From assembly GCF_000337195.1 (NCBI RefSeq), contig NZ_AOID01000053.1, positions 49,554 to 113,553 on the forward strand: DNA of 64,000 nucleotides. Reading direction: 5' to 3'. Each line of letters starts with the position of its first letter. Position 1 is the stretch's first letter. The notes below the pieces were generated by a model. It was not told where the DNA came from and searched no databases. It saw nothing but the letters and a program-made list of their open reading frames with translations. Of the stretch, positions 8,401 through 14,973 are shown one piece after another. The translations under genes were made by a program, and so were the position numbers. The stretch comes from Natrinema versiforme JCM 10478 (GTDB taxonomy: Archaea > Halobacteriota > Halobacteria > Halobacteriales > Natrialbaceae).

Positions 8401-11016
8401 ATGAGCGACCGGGGCACGGTTACCGAAACGACCGTTCTCGAGGACGAAAACGACTCGGCGACGCGACAGCGGTACCGAACGCTCACGGAACTCCTCGACG
8501 ACGGACTCTACCGGCTCGACGCGACCGGTCGCTTCGTCGCCGTCAACGACGTGCTGATCGAGCGACTGGGGTACACTCGCGACGACCTCCTCGGCGAGCA
8601 CGTCACGACTATTTTCGAGGACGCTGATCGCGACCGCGTTCGCGACGCGCTCGCCGACTGTCGGATGGGTAACCGCGACGGCACGACGACCCTCGAGGCC
8701 GTCGTCCGAGCCGCGGACGGGCGGCGACTGACCTGCGAGTTTCGGCTCCAACCGATCGCGGTCGACGGCGAGGGCCGCGGCGTCCTCGGGCTCGCTCGAG
8801 ATATCACCGCACAGACGGAACGCGAACGGGAACTGGCGGAGTCGGAGCGACGCTACCGCACGCTCGCGGAGTCGTTCCCGAACGGCGTCGTCACCCTGTT
8901 CGATCGCGACCTCGAGTACACGCTGGCCGCCGGGCAGGGCTTTGCGGACCTCGACGCTGATCCGGCCGACGTCGAGGGCCAGCACTTCCGCGATGTCGTC
9001 CCCGAGGAAACCGCCGACGCGCTCGAACCCGCGTTCCGGGCGGCACTCGAGGGGGCCGAACGCACGGTCGAACTCGAGTTCAACGGCCGCATCTGGTCGG
9101 TTCGGACGGTTCCGGTCACCGACGGCGGCGACGTGTCCGCCGGGATGGCCGTCGCCCGGGAGATCACCGAGCGCAAGAACCGGGAGAGAGAGTTGGCCAA
9201 GTACGAGACGATCGTCGAGACGATCAACGACGGGATCTACGTCAAAGACGAGGACGGGCGATTCACGATGGTCAACGACGCGTACGCCTCGTTGACCGGC
9301 TACTCGCGGGCGGAACTCGTCGGCGAACACGCCTCGCTGGTCGTCGACGAGGCGACGCTTACCCAGTCGGAAGCCCGACGCGAGGCGATGGCGGCGGGGG
9401 ATGCGACGACGCCGACCATGGAGGCGATGATCCAGCGAGCGGACGGCGAACAGGTCCCGACGGAAGGCACCTTCGCGACGCTTCGGACCGGAGCGGAGAC
9501 GAAACAGATCGGCGTCGTCCGCGATATCACCGAACGAAAGCGGATGGAACGGGACCTCCGCGAGAGCGAGGCCCGGTTCCGACTGCTCGCTGACAACCTC
9601 GAGGATGTCGTCTGGCTCTCGACGACGGAGACCAAGGAGATACTCTACATCAACCCCGCCTACGAGGAGCTGTGGGGACGCGACTCGGCGGCACTGGACG
9701 ACGACCCGCGCGCGTTCGCCGACGGAATCCACCCGGACGACCGCGAGCGGGTCATGGCGGCCTACGCCGATCTGCCCGACGACGAGTTCGACGAGGAGTT
9801 CCGGATCGTCACTCCCGACGGCGAGCACCGCTGGATCCACGCCCGGGCGGCCGCGGTCCACGACGAGGATCGCGACGTGTCCCGGATCGTCGGCATCGCC
9901 GAGGATGTCTCCGAGCGAACGGAACGCGAACGCGCCCTCGAGCAGTCCGAGCGGCGGTACCGAACGCTCGCGGAGAACTTCCCGAACGGCGCGGTCGGCG
10001 TCTACGACACGAATCTTCGATATACGCTAACGAGAGGCGCGGTCCTCGGCGACCGGCTCCCGAACGCGGACCGTCTCGAGGGAAGCCGAGTGTCGGACAT
10101 CTTCCCCGAGGAACTGGTCGCGGACCTTGAAGGGGTGTTGCGGGCCGCCGTCGAGGACGGCGAGACCGGCAGTATCACGATCGAGTTCGACGGCCGAAAC
10201 TGGCGCGTTTGGGCCGCACCGCTTCAGGACTGCGACGGCGAGGTTTTCGCCGGATTGAGCTTCACCCAAGATGTCACCGAGCAGGTCGAACGCGAGCGGC
10301 GACTCGAGGAACTCGTCGCGAAGTTAGAGGAGTCGAACAAGCGCTTAGAGCAGTTCGCCTACGCCGCTTCCCACGACTTACAGGAACCGCTCCGGATGGT
10401 CTCGAGCTACCTCCAGTTGATCGACGGCCGATACGCCGATGCCCTCGACGACGAGGCCGAAGAGTTCCTCGCCTACGCCGTCGACGGTGCCGAGCGCATG
10501 CGGGATATGATCGACGCCCTCCTCGAATACTCCCGGATCGAGACGCGGGGCGACCCCCTCGAGCCCGTCGACCTCGAGGCGGTCTTCGAGAGCGTGCTCG
10601 ACGACCTCCGGTTGCAGATCGAGGACGCGGACGCGACGGTCACCGCGGACGAACTGCCGCGCGTCGAGGGCGATGCGGATCAGTTACGCCAGGTGCTCCA
10701 GAACCTGCTCTCGAACGCGATCACGTACAGCGGTGACGAGCCGCCGGACGTGTCGGTCTCGGCCGAACGCGACGGCGACGAGTGGGTCGTCTCCGTACAC
10801 GACGAGGGGATCGGGATCGCGGCCGAGGAACAGGACCGGATCTTCGAGGTGTTCCAGCGCCTGCACAGCTGCGAAGAGTACGCCGGCACCGGGATCGGTC
10901 TCGCGCTCTGTCAGCGCATCGTCGAACGCCACGGCGGCGATATCTGGGTCGACTCCACAGCGGGCGAGGGCGCGACGTTCTCGTTTTCGCTGCCTGCGGT
11001 GGAGTCTGCCCAGTGA
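8401..11016 (+). CDS. Multi-PAS sensor histidine kinase
   Basis: 871 residues, no membrane helix. Five consecutive PAS domains (about 15-125, 145-255, 260-375, 385-500, 515-625), each closing with a DITE, DVSE or DVTE exit, then a HisKA dimerisation domain with phospho-acceptor His near 658 in FAYAASHDLQEPLRM, and a HATPase_c domain (N-box QNLLSNAITY, G1 DEGIGIAAE, G2 GTGIGLALCQRIVERHGG). PAS2 and PAS5 share the SERRYRTLAE(S/N)FPNG opening and so look like an internal duplication. A soluble cytoplasmic kinase; no response regulator lies next to it. Start fixed by the TATA box at 8369. Confidence 0.93.
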   Translation: MSDRGTVTETTVLEDENDSATRQRYRTLTELLDDGLYRLDATGRFVAVNDVLIERLGYTRDDLLGEHVTTIFEDADRDRVRDALADCRMGNRDGTTTLEAVVRAADGRRLTCEFRLQPIAVDGEGRGVLGLARDITAQTERERELAESERRYRTLAESFPNGVVTLFDRDLEYTLAAGQGFADLDADPADVEGQHFRDVVPEETADALEPAFRAALEGAERTVELEFNGRIWSVRTVPVTDGGDVSAGMAVAREITERKNRERELAKYETIVETINDGIYVKDEDGRFTMVNDAYASLTGYSRAELVGEHASLVVDEATLTQSEARREAMAAGDATTPTMEAMIQRADGEQVPTEGTFATLRTGAETKQIGVVRDITERKRMERDLRESEARFRLLADNLEDVVWLSTTETKEILYINPAYEELWGRDSAALDDDPRAFADGIHPDDRERVMAAYADLPDDEFDEEFRIVTPDGEHRWIHARAAAVHDEDRDVSRIVGIAEDVSERTERERALEQSERRYRTLAENFPNGAVGVYDTNLRYTLTRGAVLGDRLPNADRLEGSRVSDIFPEELVADLEGVLRAAVEDGETGSITIEFDGRNWRVWAAPLQDCDGEVFAGLSFTQDVTEQVERERRLEELVAKLEESNKRLEQFAYAASHDLQEPLRMVSSYLQLIDGRYADALDDEAEEFLAYAVDGAERMRDMIDALLEYSRIETRGDPLEPVDLEAVFESVLDDLRLQIEDADATVTADELPRVEGDADQLRQVLQNLLSNAITYSGDEPPDVSVSAERDGDEWVVSVHDEGIGIAAEEQDRIFEVFQRLHSCEEYAGTGIGLALCQRIVERHGGDIWVDSTAGEGATFSFSLPAVESAQ

Positions 11017-11138
11017 TCGGCTCCCGGGGACTACTTCGGATCCACCCCGATATCGAGACGCGACTCGAGCGCCTCGAGCGGCTGGTCGGAGACCGCATGG
11101 ACGGGTAGTGTCGGGGCCGCTCGAGACGGCCTCGTCAG

Positions 11139-11261
11139 TCAGAACTCTCGGAGCGACTCGCTTCCACAGACGCACACGCGCTGTGCGCTCGCGGTCTCGA
11201 CGATCGTCACGCGAGCGCAGTCCTCACACCGGCGAACGGCCCACGTCTCCTGTGTGCTCAT
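11139..11261 (-). CDS. 40-residue zinc-finger microprotein
   Basis: An ATG at 11261 opens a 40-codon frame ending in TGA at 11139-11141. The protein begins MSTQETWAVRRCEDCARVTI and carries Cys12-x2-Cys15 and Cys30-x-Cys32, a possible four-Cys zinc site. Small CxxC proteins are abundant in haloarchaea and several affect biofilm, motility or growth, but no function can be assigned here. The frame is acidic enough and cysteine-paired, unlike neighbouring shadow frames, which supports coding. It is convergent with the histidine kinase gene. Confidence 0.6.
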   Translation of the reverse strand: MSTQETWAVRRCEDCARVTIVETASAQRVCVCGSESLREF

Positions 11262-11574
11262 TACCACGTCTCGGACGGCAGCGGCCTTAAGCAGCGTGTG
11301 AGTTCGGTGCTCGCGTTCGGTGTGTTGTTACGGCAGCGAAAACGGGGTGTGGCTCGAGCGGGGTGGTTGCGGTCCCGCGACTAGTCGTTTCAAGACGCTT
11401 CGCTCGAGCGATCTTCCGCTGCTCCGGTGGCATGGTGGCGGTGATCATCGCGGAACCGGACAAGCGAAACTCTCGAGTGACTCTCTTTTCTAATCAGGGT
11501 TGTAGAGAGCTCTTTTCTGATCATAGATTGTGCGCGACAGGGTTGGTAAGTATAGAGCGGTAGAGCGGGCGCAC
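11262..11574. other. Intergenic region at the left edge of the accessory island
   Basis: No convincing gene or RNA. Composition becomes more A+T rich from about 11440 rightwards. TTTCT-A/G-ATCA occurs twice (near 11490 and 11514), and no copy of the tRNA-Trp 3' end was seen by eye. Confidence 0.4.
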
Positions 11575-11970
11575 CTAGCAGATCGAGTACGTTGATTCAG
11601 CCGTCCCGTCCTCTCGGATGGTCACGTATGCATTTCCGTAACAGTCGTTCGTCGTGATCTCTACGGTTCCGGTCTCGTTCGCTGCAGCCCATCGAAATGC
11701 AACGGTTTCGATACCGTCTGAGATCGATTCATTGGTGTTGTAGACTTCTCGGTCCTCCTCGGGATCGAGCACGTAACTCTGGTCGTGAACGGTCTCATTC
11801 GTTGCGGTTCTCACTACGGTAATATCGAACGTTGCGCTCTCATTTCCGTGGTTTTCGAGATACAAGGAGTGATCTGACGATGGTTGCTCTGCTGCGAAAG
11901 TCCCGAGACAGCCAGTTGCGAGGACCAGTACGACGAAAGCACAGCACACCACCAGCGAGCGTTCCCGCAT
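11575..11970 (-). CDS. Predicted lipoprotein, function unknown
   Basis: 131 residues. An N-terminal basic-hydrophobic signal (MRERSLVVCCAFVVLVLATG) ends in a lipobox-like LATGC, followed by an extracytoplasmic domain rich in Asn-x-Thr/Ser and acidic residues (YLENHGNESATFDI). The body looks like a small beta-sandwich, similar in style to other secreted haloarchaeal lipoproteins such as the one at 22733. The signal lacks a twin arginine, so Sec export is likely. Nothing shows a substrate or partner. Confidence 0.7.
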   Translation of the reverse strand: MRERSLVVCCAFVVLVLATGCLGTFAAEQPSSDHSLYLENHGNESATFDITVVRTATNETVHDQSYVLDPEEDREVYNTNESISDGIETVAFRWAAANETGTVEITTNDCYGNAYVTIREDGTAESTYSIC

Positions 11971-12070
11971 ACCGATACTCTGTAATGGAGAACCTGAATA
12001 CTTTCTGTTGAGTATACATATCCACTACACGGCTATTTTGCGTCCAAAAATATCGAATAACTAGATAGAC

Positions 12071-12321
12071 TCAATCAGTGGCGGTAGCGATTTCGCTCCC
12101 ACCATCGAACGTCACTGCTCGTAGTGTCTCAGCGATCTCCCGGCGCTGCTCGAGCGTGAGGTCGTCGCGCTCGAGGACTTGGTAGGACACTTGGACGAAC
12201 TTCGGAACGTCGTCGCAGGCACTACCACTGCTTTGGTCTTGTTGCAGTCGTAGAAGTTAGCTGCGTGTTCGATCGCGTCCTGCCGGTCTGCGTAGTCGCC
12301 ATCAGTTCTGATTCGCACACT
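12071..12321 (-). pseudogene. DUF7692-family gene broken by a one-base frameshift
   Basis: The first half reads SVRIRTDGDYADRQDAIEHA and continues ANFYDCNKTKAV, the typical opening of the haloarchaeal DUF7692 family. The second half reads in another frame: SACDDVPKFVQ, then VLERDDLTLEQRREIAETLR, to a TGA at 12071-12073. Joining the halves needs one extra base near 12234-12235, so a single-base deletion is the simplest explanation. DUF7692 proteins are about 70-85 residues, often near mobile DNA, function unknown. A sequencing error or programmed shift cannot be excluded. The upstream reading frame is open only by chance. Confidence 0.75.
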
Positions 12322-12368
12322 CGTACGTACGGCCCCCGAAACCCTCGTTTTTCGGCTCACTGAATGGT

Positions 12369-12387
12369 CGATTTCGGCCCGAAATCG
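12369..12387. repeat. 8-bp inverted repeat
   Basis: CGATTTCG, spacer GCC, CGAAATCG. A perfect short palindrome upstream of the broken DUF7692 gene; it could be an operator or simply a hairpin. Confidence 0.5.
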
Positions 12388-12445
12388 GCAGAACGTGTTA
12401 GCCATCCAGAGACGAACGGCAGCACAAGTGATGGACCGACTCACG

Positions 12446-12480
12446 ATATGCACACGACGAGTCGCGGCTCGTGTGCATAT
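12446..12480. repeat. 12-bp perfect inverted repeat
   Basis: ATATGCACACGA at 12446-12457 and its exact reverse complement TCGTGTGCATAT at 12469-12480, separated by 11 nt. It sits between the HEPN-like gene (ending 12548) and the DUF7692 remnant, so it may be an operator for the latter, a transcript-end hairpin of the former, or a recombination site. Confidence 0.75.
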
Positions 12481-12547
12481 TCGGGAAACGGATTCTGTCG
12501 ACGTGCAACCCCAGGGGTGGATCAGAGAATGTGGTCTGAATAGCAAA

Positions 12548-13267
12548 TTACCGATTATCAATTAGGTCCTCAAGCTCAAGGTCGTCATGGTATTTGAAAA
12601 TCGGTATAGTATAAACCATATTGTAAAGATCATTTATCAATTCTGATAGTATATTTATTTTGTTTAGGTCATCAAGGACAGATAGTGTAAAACGTTCCTC
12701 TACATCGTGTACTAACGCCGCTCGTACATCTGCTACATGCTTAATATCATCTAATCTATCTGAATCGACTATATCGCATGCAACCAATGTCTCTGCCCGG
12801 CCCTCGTAGGACCCGATCTGTGAAACAATAGCATTCTTTCCTGAATTGGGTAAATCGTCATCAACTAACTTCCTCACCAGTTTACCTAACATATCATATA
12901 TTAGCTCATACGCCATCGAATATATGAGTGTGACTGTATTTCCAATAGTATATCTCCCCGATCGTTCTGCAAACCCCATTACAGCATCCTTGGAAACCGA
13001 AAACTGTTCAGCTTCAGACGCTATTTCGCTAACTTGTTCTAAATACATTCTGTGGCTGGCATTCACCATATCCGCTATTCTTATAGAAGTAATATAGTGG
13101 TATTCATGATCCTCAATTTTAGCATGATTAGCACTAACAATATAATCGTTGCATGCATTAATCATCACGTTAAACGCGTCTTCAGGTGATTCTCTTGGAT
13201 CAATACTTGCTTTGTCTAATCTATTCGCAACATATTCGCGCACATTAGAAAAAGTGGGCTCTGCCAT
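12548..13267 (-). CDS. HEPN-like protein of unknown function
   Basis: 239 residues, all-helical in appearance, encoded in visibly A+T-rich DNA unlike the surrounding genome. Near residue 190 it contains RAALVH in the context KHVADVRAALVHDVEERF, matching the R-x4-H motif of HEPN RNases, preceded by a helix LIYSMAYELIYDMLGKLV as HEPN domains usually have. HEPN proteins commonly act as RNA-cleaving toxins or in defence. The motif is short, so the family call is tentative; no partner antitoxin nucleotidyltransferase is adjacent. Composition points to horizontal acquisition. Confidence 0.65.
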   Translation of the reverse strand: MAEPTFSNVREYVANRLDKASIDPRESPEDAFNVMINACNDYIVSANHAKIEDHEYHYITSIRIADMVNASHRMYLEQVSEIASEAEQFSVSKDAVMGFAERSGRYTIGNTVTLIYSMAYELIYDMLGKLVRKLVDDDLPNSGKNAIVSQIGSYEGRAETLVACDIVDSDRLDDIKHVADVRAALVHDVEERFTLSVLDDLNKINILSELINDLYNMVYTIPIFKYHDDLELEDLIDNR

Positions 13268-13385
13268 ATATATTGGATATTGACGATCAGATATGATTCT
13301 TTTGTAAAAGTATATAAATGAAAGTGGTATACAGAGATTCTAATAATCGAACCATTATCATTTGACCTTAGCCTCAATTTCCATC

Positions 13386-13568
13386 TCAACACTGATGCCC
13401 ACTCCTTCCCTCGAATTGCTGAATTGCTTCAGCTGTAGTCAGTCCATGCTGGTTAGCGATCTCGGCAGCAAGGTCGTTTGCATAAGCTTCCGTTGGAGTT
13501 CGCTTATGCTGTCGTGCAAGTTCAACCAGGGCTAAAACAATCAACAGGTCATCTTGAGGTTGGCGCAT
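13386..13568 (-). CDS. Small hypothetical protein of about 60 residues
   Basis: From ATG 13568 the protein begins MRQPQDDLLIVLALVELARQ and ends EAIQQFEGRSGHQC; it is amphipathic and probably helical. The frame extends upstream to a GTG at 13778 that overlaps the TAG of the repeat-protein gene, but that extension runs through a GC hairpin and is arginine-rich, so the shorter start is preferred. If the GTG is used the protein is 130 residues and translationally coupled to the upstream gene. No family recognised. Confidence 0.5.
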   Translation of the reverse strand: MRQPQDDLLIVLALVELARQHKRTPTEAYANDLAAEIANQHGLTTAEAIQQFEGRSGHQC

Positions 13569-13707
13569 GACGGCAATTCTGGCCTCGGCATCACGGATAA
13601 AACCCCGTAAGCGTATCTGACAAGCGGGGTTATCGAGGTCCTGCCACGGCCTACCAGCGGGGTAGCGTCTCTGCAACGTCCAGTATCGTCCTGTCCAATT
13701 TTCGCTA

Positions 13708-13734
13708 GCGCGGCGCGCGCTCTGCGCGCCGCGC
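13708..13734. terminator. Strong GC hairpin downstream of the repeat-protein gene
   Basis: Eleven perfectly paired bases, GCGCGGCGCGC with GCGCGCCGCGC, around a 5-nt loop, about 45 bp beyond the stop of the repeat-protein gene. It may separate or attenuate expression of the next gene. Archaeal termination usually relies on T-tracts rather than hairpins, so the terminator label is tentative. Confidence 0.45.
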
Positions 13735-13777
13735 AATTGCCCTGCCCCCTTAGGGGCATATCCGTGAACACAACACA

Positions 13778-14608
13778 CTATTCCTGATATTCCGGCTCAC
13801 CTGTACGGTTTTCCTCATCTGTCGAATCATTGGTTTCAGAGTTTCTTCTCACATAGGCAATTATAGCCATTGCTGAGCCAGTTGCTGAAACTGCTAGCCC
13901 GGCAGGACCAGCAAACAGAACTGCTCCGGTATTCAAAATCTGGCCTCCAACGAGTAGAAGCAGTTTATCGTCAATCTTCCCTCCATAAATCTGTAAGGAT
14001 TCATACGTCTGACGGAAAGCAAATTGGAATCGAACATGATTAATATAAGAACTGATCTCACTTTCGACACTTGTCTTGGATGGATCTGTGTCAGGAGAAC
14101 CTCTAATCGGTGAACGGGGCGAACTGAACTCTGACTTAGTAGGTCCAGTTAGGGGGGCTTCGTTTAGAAACGGACTCGAATCGACATCAGTGAGGAGATG
14201 GTCAGATTCGAGGTCCCCCCAGGGCGGACTCGAATCAATATTGGAGAGAAGATGATCTGATTCGAGATCCTTCCAGGGCGGACTCGAATCGATATTGGAG
14301 AGAAGATGGTCAGATTCGAGATCCTCCCAAAGCGGACTCGAATCGATATTGGAGAGAAGATGATCTGATTCGAGGTCCTCCCAGGGCGGACTCGAATCAA
14401 TATTGGAGAGAAGATGATCTGATTCGAGATCCTTCCAGAGCGGACTCGAATCGATATTGGAGAGAAGATGGTCTGATTCGAGATCCTCCCAGAGCGGACT
14501 TGAATCGACATCGGTGAGGAAATGGTCTGATTCAAGACCGTCAAGAGGAGATGCCCGTTCTCCTACTTCTGGATCTTTGGACTTCTCGTTCTCCCCATCT
14601 GAGTCCAT
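13778..14608 (-). CDS. Membrane-anchored protein with seven 18-residue tandem repeats
   Basis: 276 residues. After an acidic start (MDSDGENEKSKDPEVGER), residues 24-149 are seven near-identical 18-residue units with consensus DLESDHLLSNIDSSPPWE. A Ser/Pro-rich linker follows (about 150-185), then a helical segment (YINHVRFQFAFRQTYESLQ) and two hydrophobic helices (about 213-255, KLLLLVGGQILNTGAVLF and GLAVSATGSAMAIIAYV), and an acidic tail. The layout suggests a repeat array on a stalk attached to a two-helix membrane anchor, a common effector architecture in defence systems, but no known domain is recognisable. The promoter at 14629 supports ATG 14608. Function unknown. Confidence 0.75.
   Translation of the reverse strand: MDSDGENEKSKDPEVGERASPLDGLESDHFLTDVDSSPLWEDLESDHLLSNIDSSPLWKDLESDHLLSNIDSSPPWEDLESDHLLSNIDSSPLWEDLESDHLLSNIDSSPPWKDLESDHLLSNIDSSPPWGDLESDHLLTDVDSSPFLNEAPLTGPTKSEFSSPRSPIRGSPDTDPSKTSVESEISSYINHVRFQFAFRQTYESLQIYGGKIDDKLLLLVGGQILNTGAVLFAGPAGLAVSATGSAMAIIAYVRRNSETNDSTDEENRTGEPEYQE
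14162..14539 (-). repeat. 54-bp tandem repeat, seven units, coding
   Basis: Seven head-to-tail 54-bp units encode the 18-residue repeats. Units differ at a few positions (Pro/Leu before Trp, Glu/Lys/Gly after it), and the first and last units are the most divergent, a pattern expected if the array grew by internal unequal exchange. Because 54 is a multiple of three, a second minus-strand frame is also open across the array. Confidence 0.95.
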
Positions 14609-14628
14609 TACCGCTGATATGTTTGGGG

Positions 14629-14638
14629 ATAAGAAAAC
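14629..14638 (-). promoter_or_regulatory. TATA-like box of the tandem-repeat gene
   Basis: TTTTCTTATC on the minus strand, centred about 26 nt upstream of ATG 14608, consistent with a leaderless transcript. Confidence 0.5.
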
Positions 14639-14770
14639 ACTTTCGCGGATAAATTGGGATGGATACCGATCTACTATCTACGAAACAGATTTCGTTCTGG
14701 GCGAAAGGACGGTTTCGAGTGCATCAACTGGAGATTTTCGCGCGAAGGTGGGGTAGGGCGCTGTAATTTT

Positions 14771-14826
14771 TTGGCGCTGTCGCCTTGGCGACACCCGCCA
14801 AGGGGGTTTTCGCGCGAAGCGCGAAA
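14771..14826. repeat. Nested hairpins
   Basis: An outer TTGGCG/CGCCAA pair (14771-14776, 14796-14801) encloses GTCGCC-TT-GGCGAC (14779-14792). Immediately after comes TTTCGCGC-GAA-GCGCGAAA (14808-14826), an 8-bp stem with a three-base loop. Two adjacent structures in a non-coding spacer. Confidence 0.65.
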
Positions 14827-14973
14827 CGACCCCGCCGGCGTTGCGGTGCGATCGCGGTGCCGACCCCGCCCTCGAGGGACTGGATACAACCAGAGTTGCA
14901 GAAGAAACGGAGGTAGTCAACCTAACTTGCAGAAAAGAGCGAAACCGAGAGCGTTGCCACTATGCAGGCCGCT

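Larger units (their letters stand above)
14609..14973. other. Gene-free structured region
   Basis: Between the DUF7845 gene and the repeat-protein gene. It holds the repeat-protein promoter, the 13-bp direct repeat TTTTCGCGCGAAG (14735-14747 and 14807-14819) and the nested hairpins at 14771-14826. No protein-like frame. It could be a replication or recombination region of the element. Confidence 0.5.

Noticed and set aside
11013..11108. 31-codon frame starting at a GTG overlapping the histidine kinase stop
   Set aside because: Short, no homologous pattern recognised, and the coupling could be chance in GC-rich DNA.
13569..13778. N-terminal extension of the small ORF to the GTG at 13778
   Set aside because: Runs through the GC hairpin and is arginine-rich; the shorter start was preferred, although coupling remains possible.
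14162..14539. Tandem repeat as a CRISPR array
   Set aside because: Units are contiguous 54-bp coding repeats with no unique spacers, and no cas gene is present.
14164..14544. Second open minus-strand frame across the repeat array (126 residues)
   Set aside because: A by-product of a repeat length divisible by three; the Ser/Ile/Arg-rich product does not look haloarchaeal.
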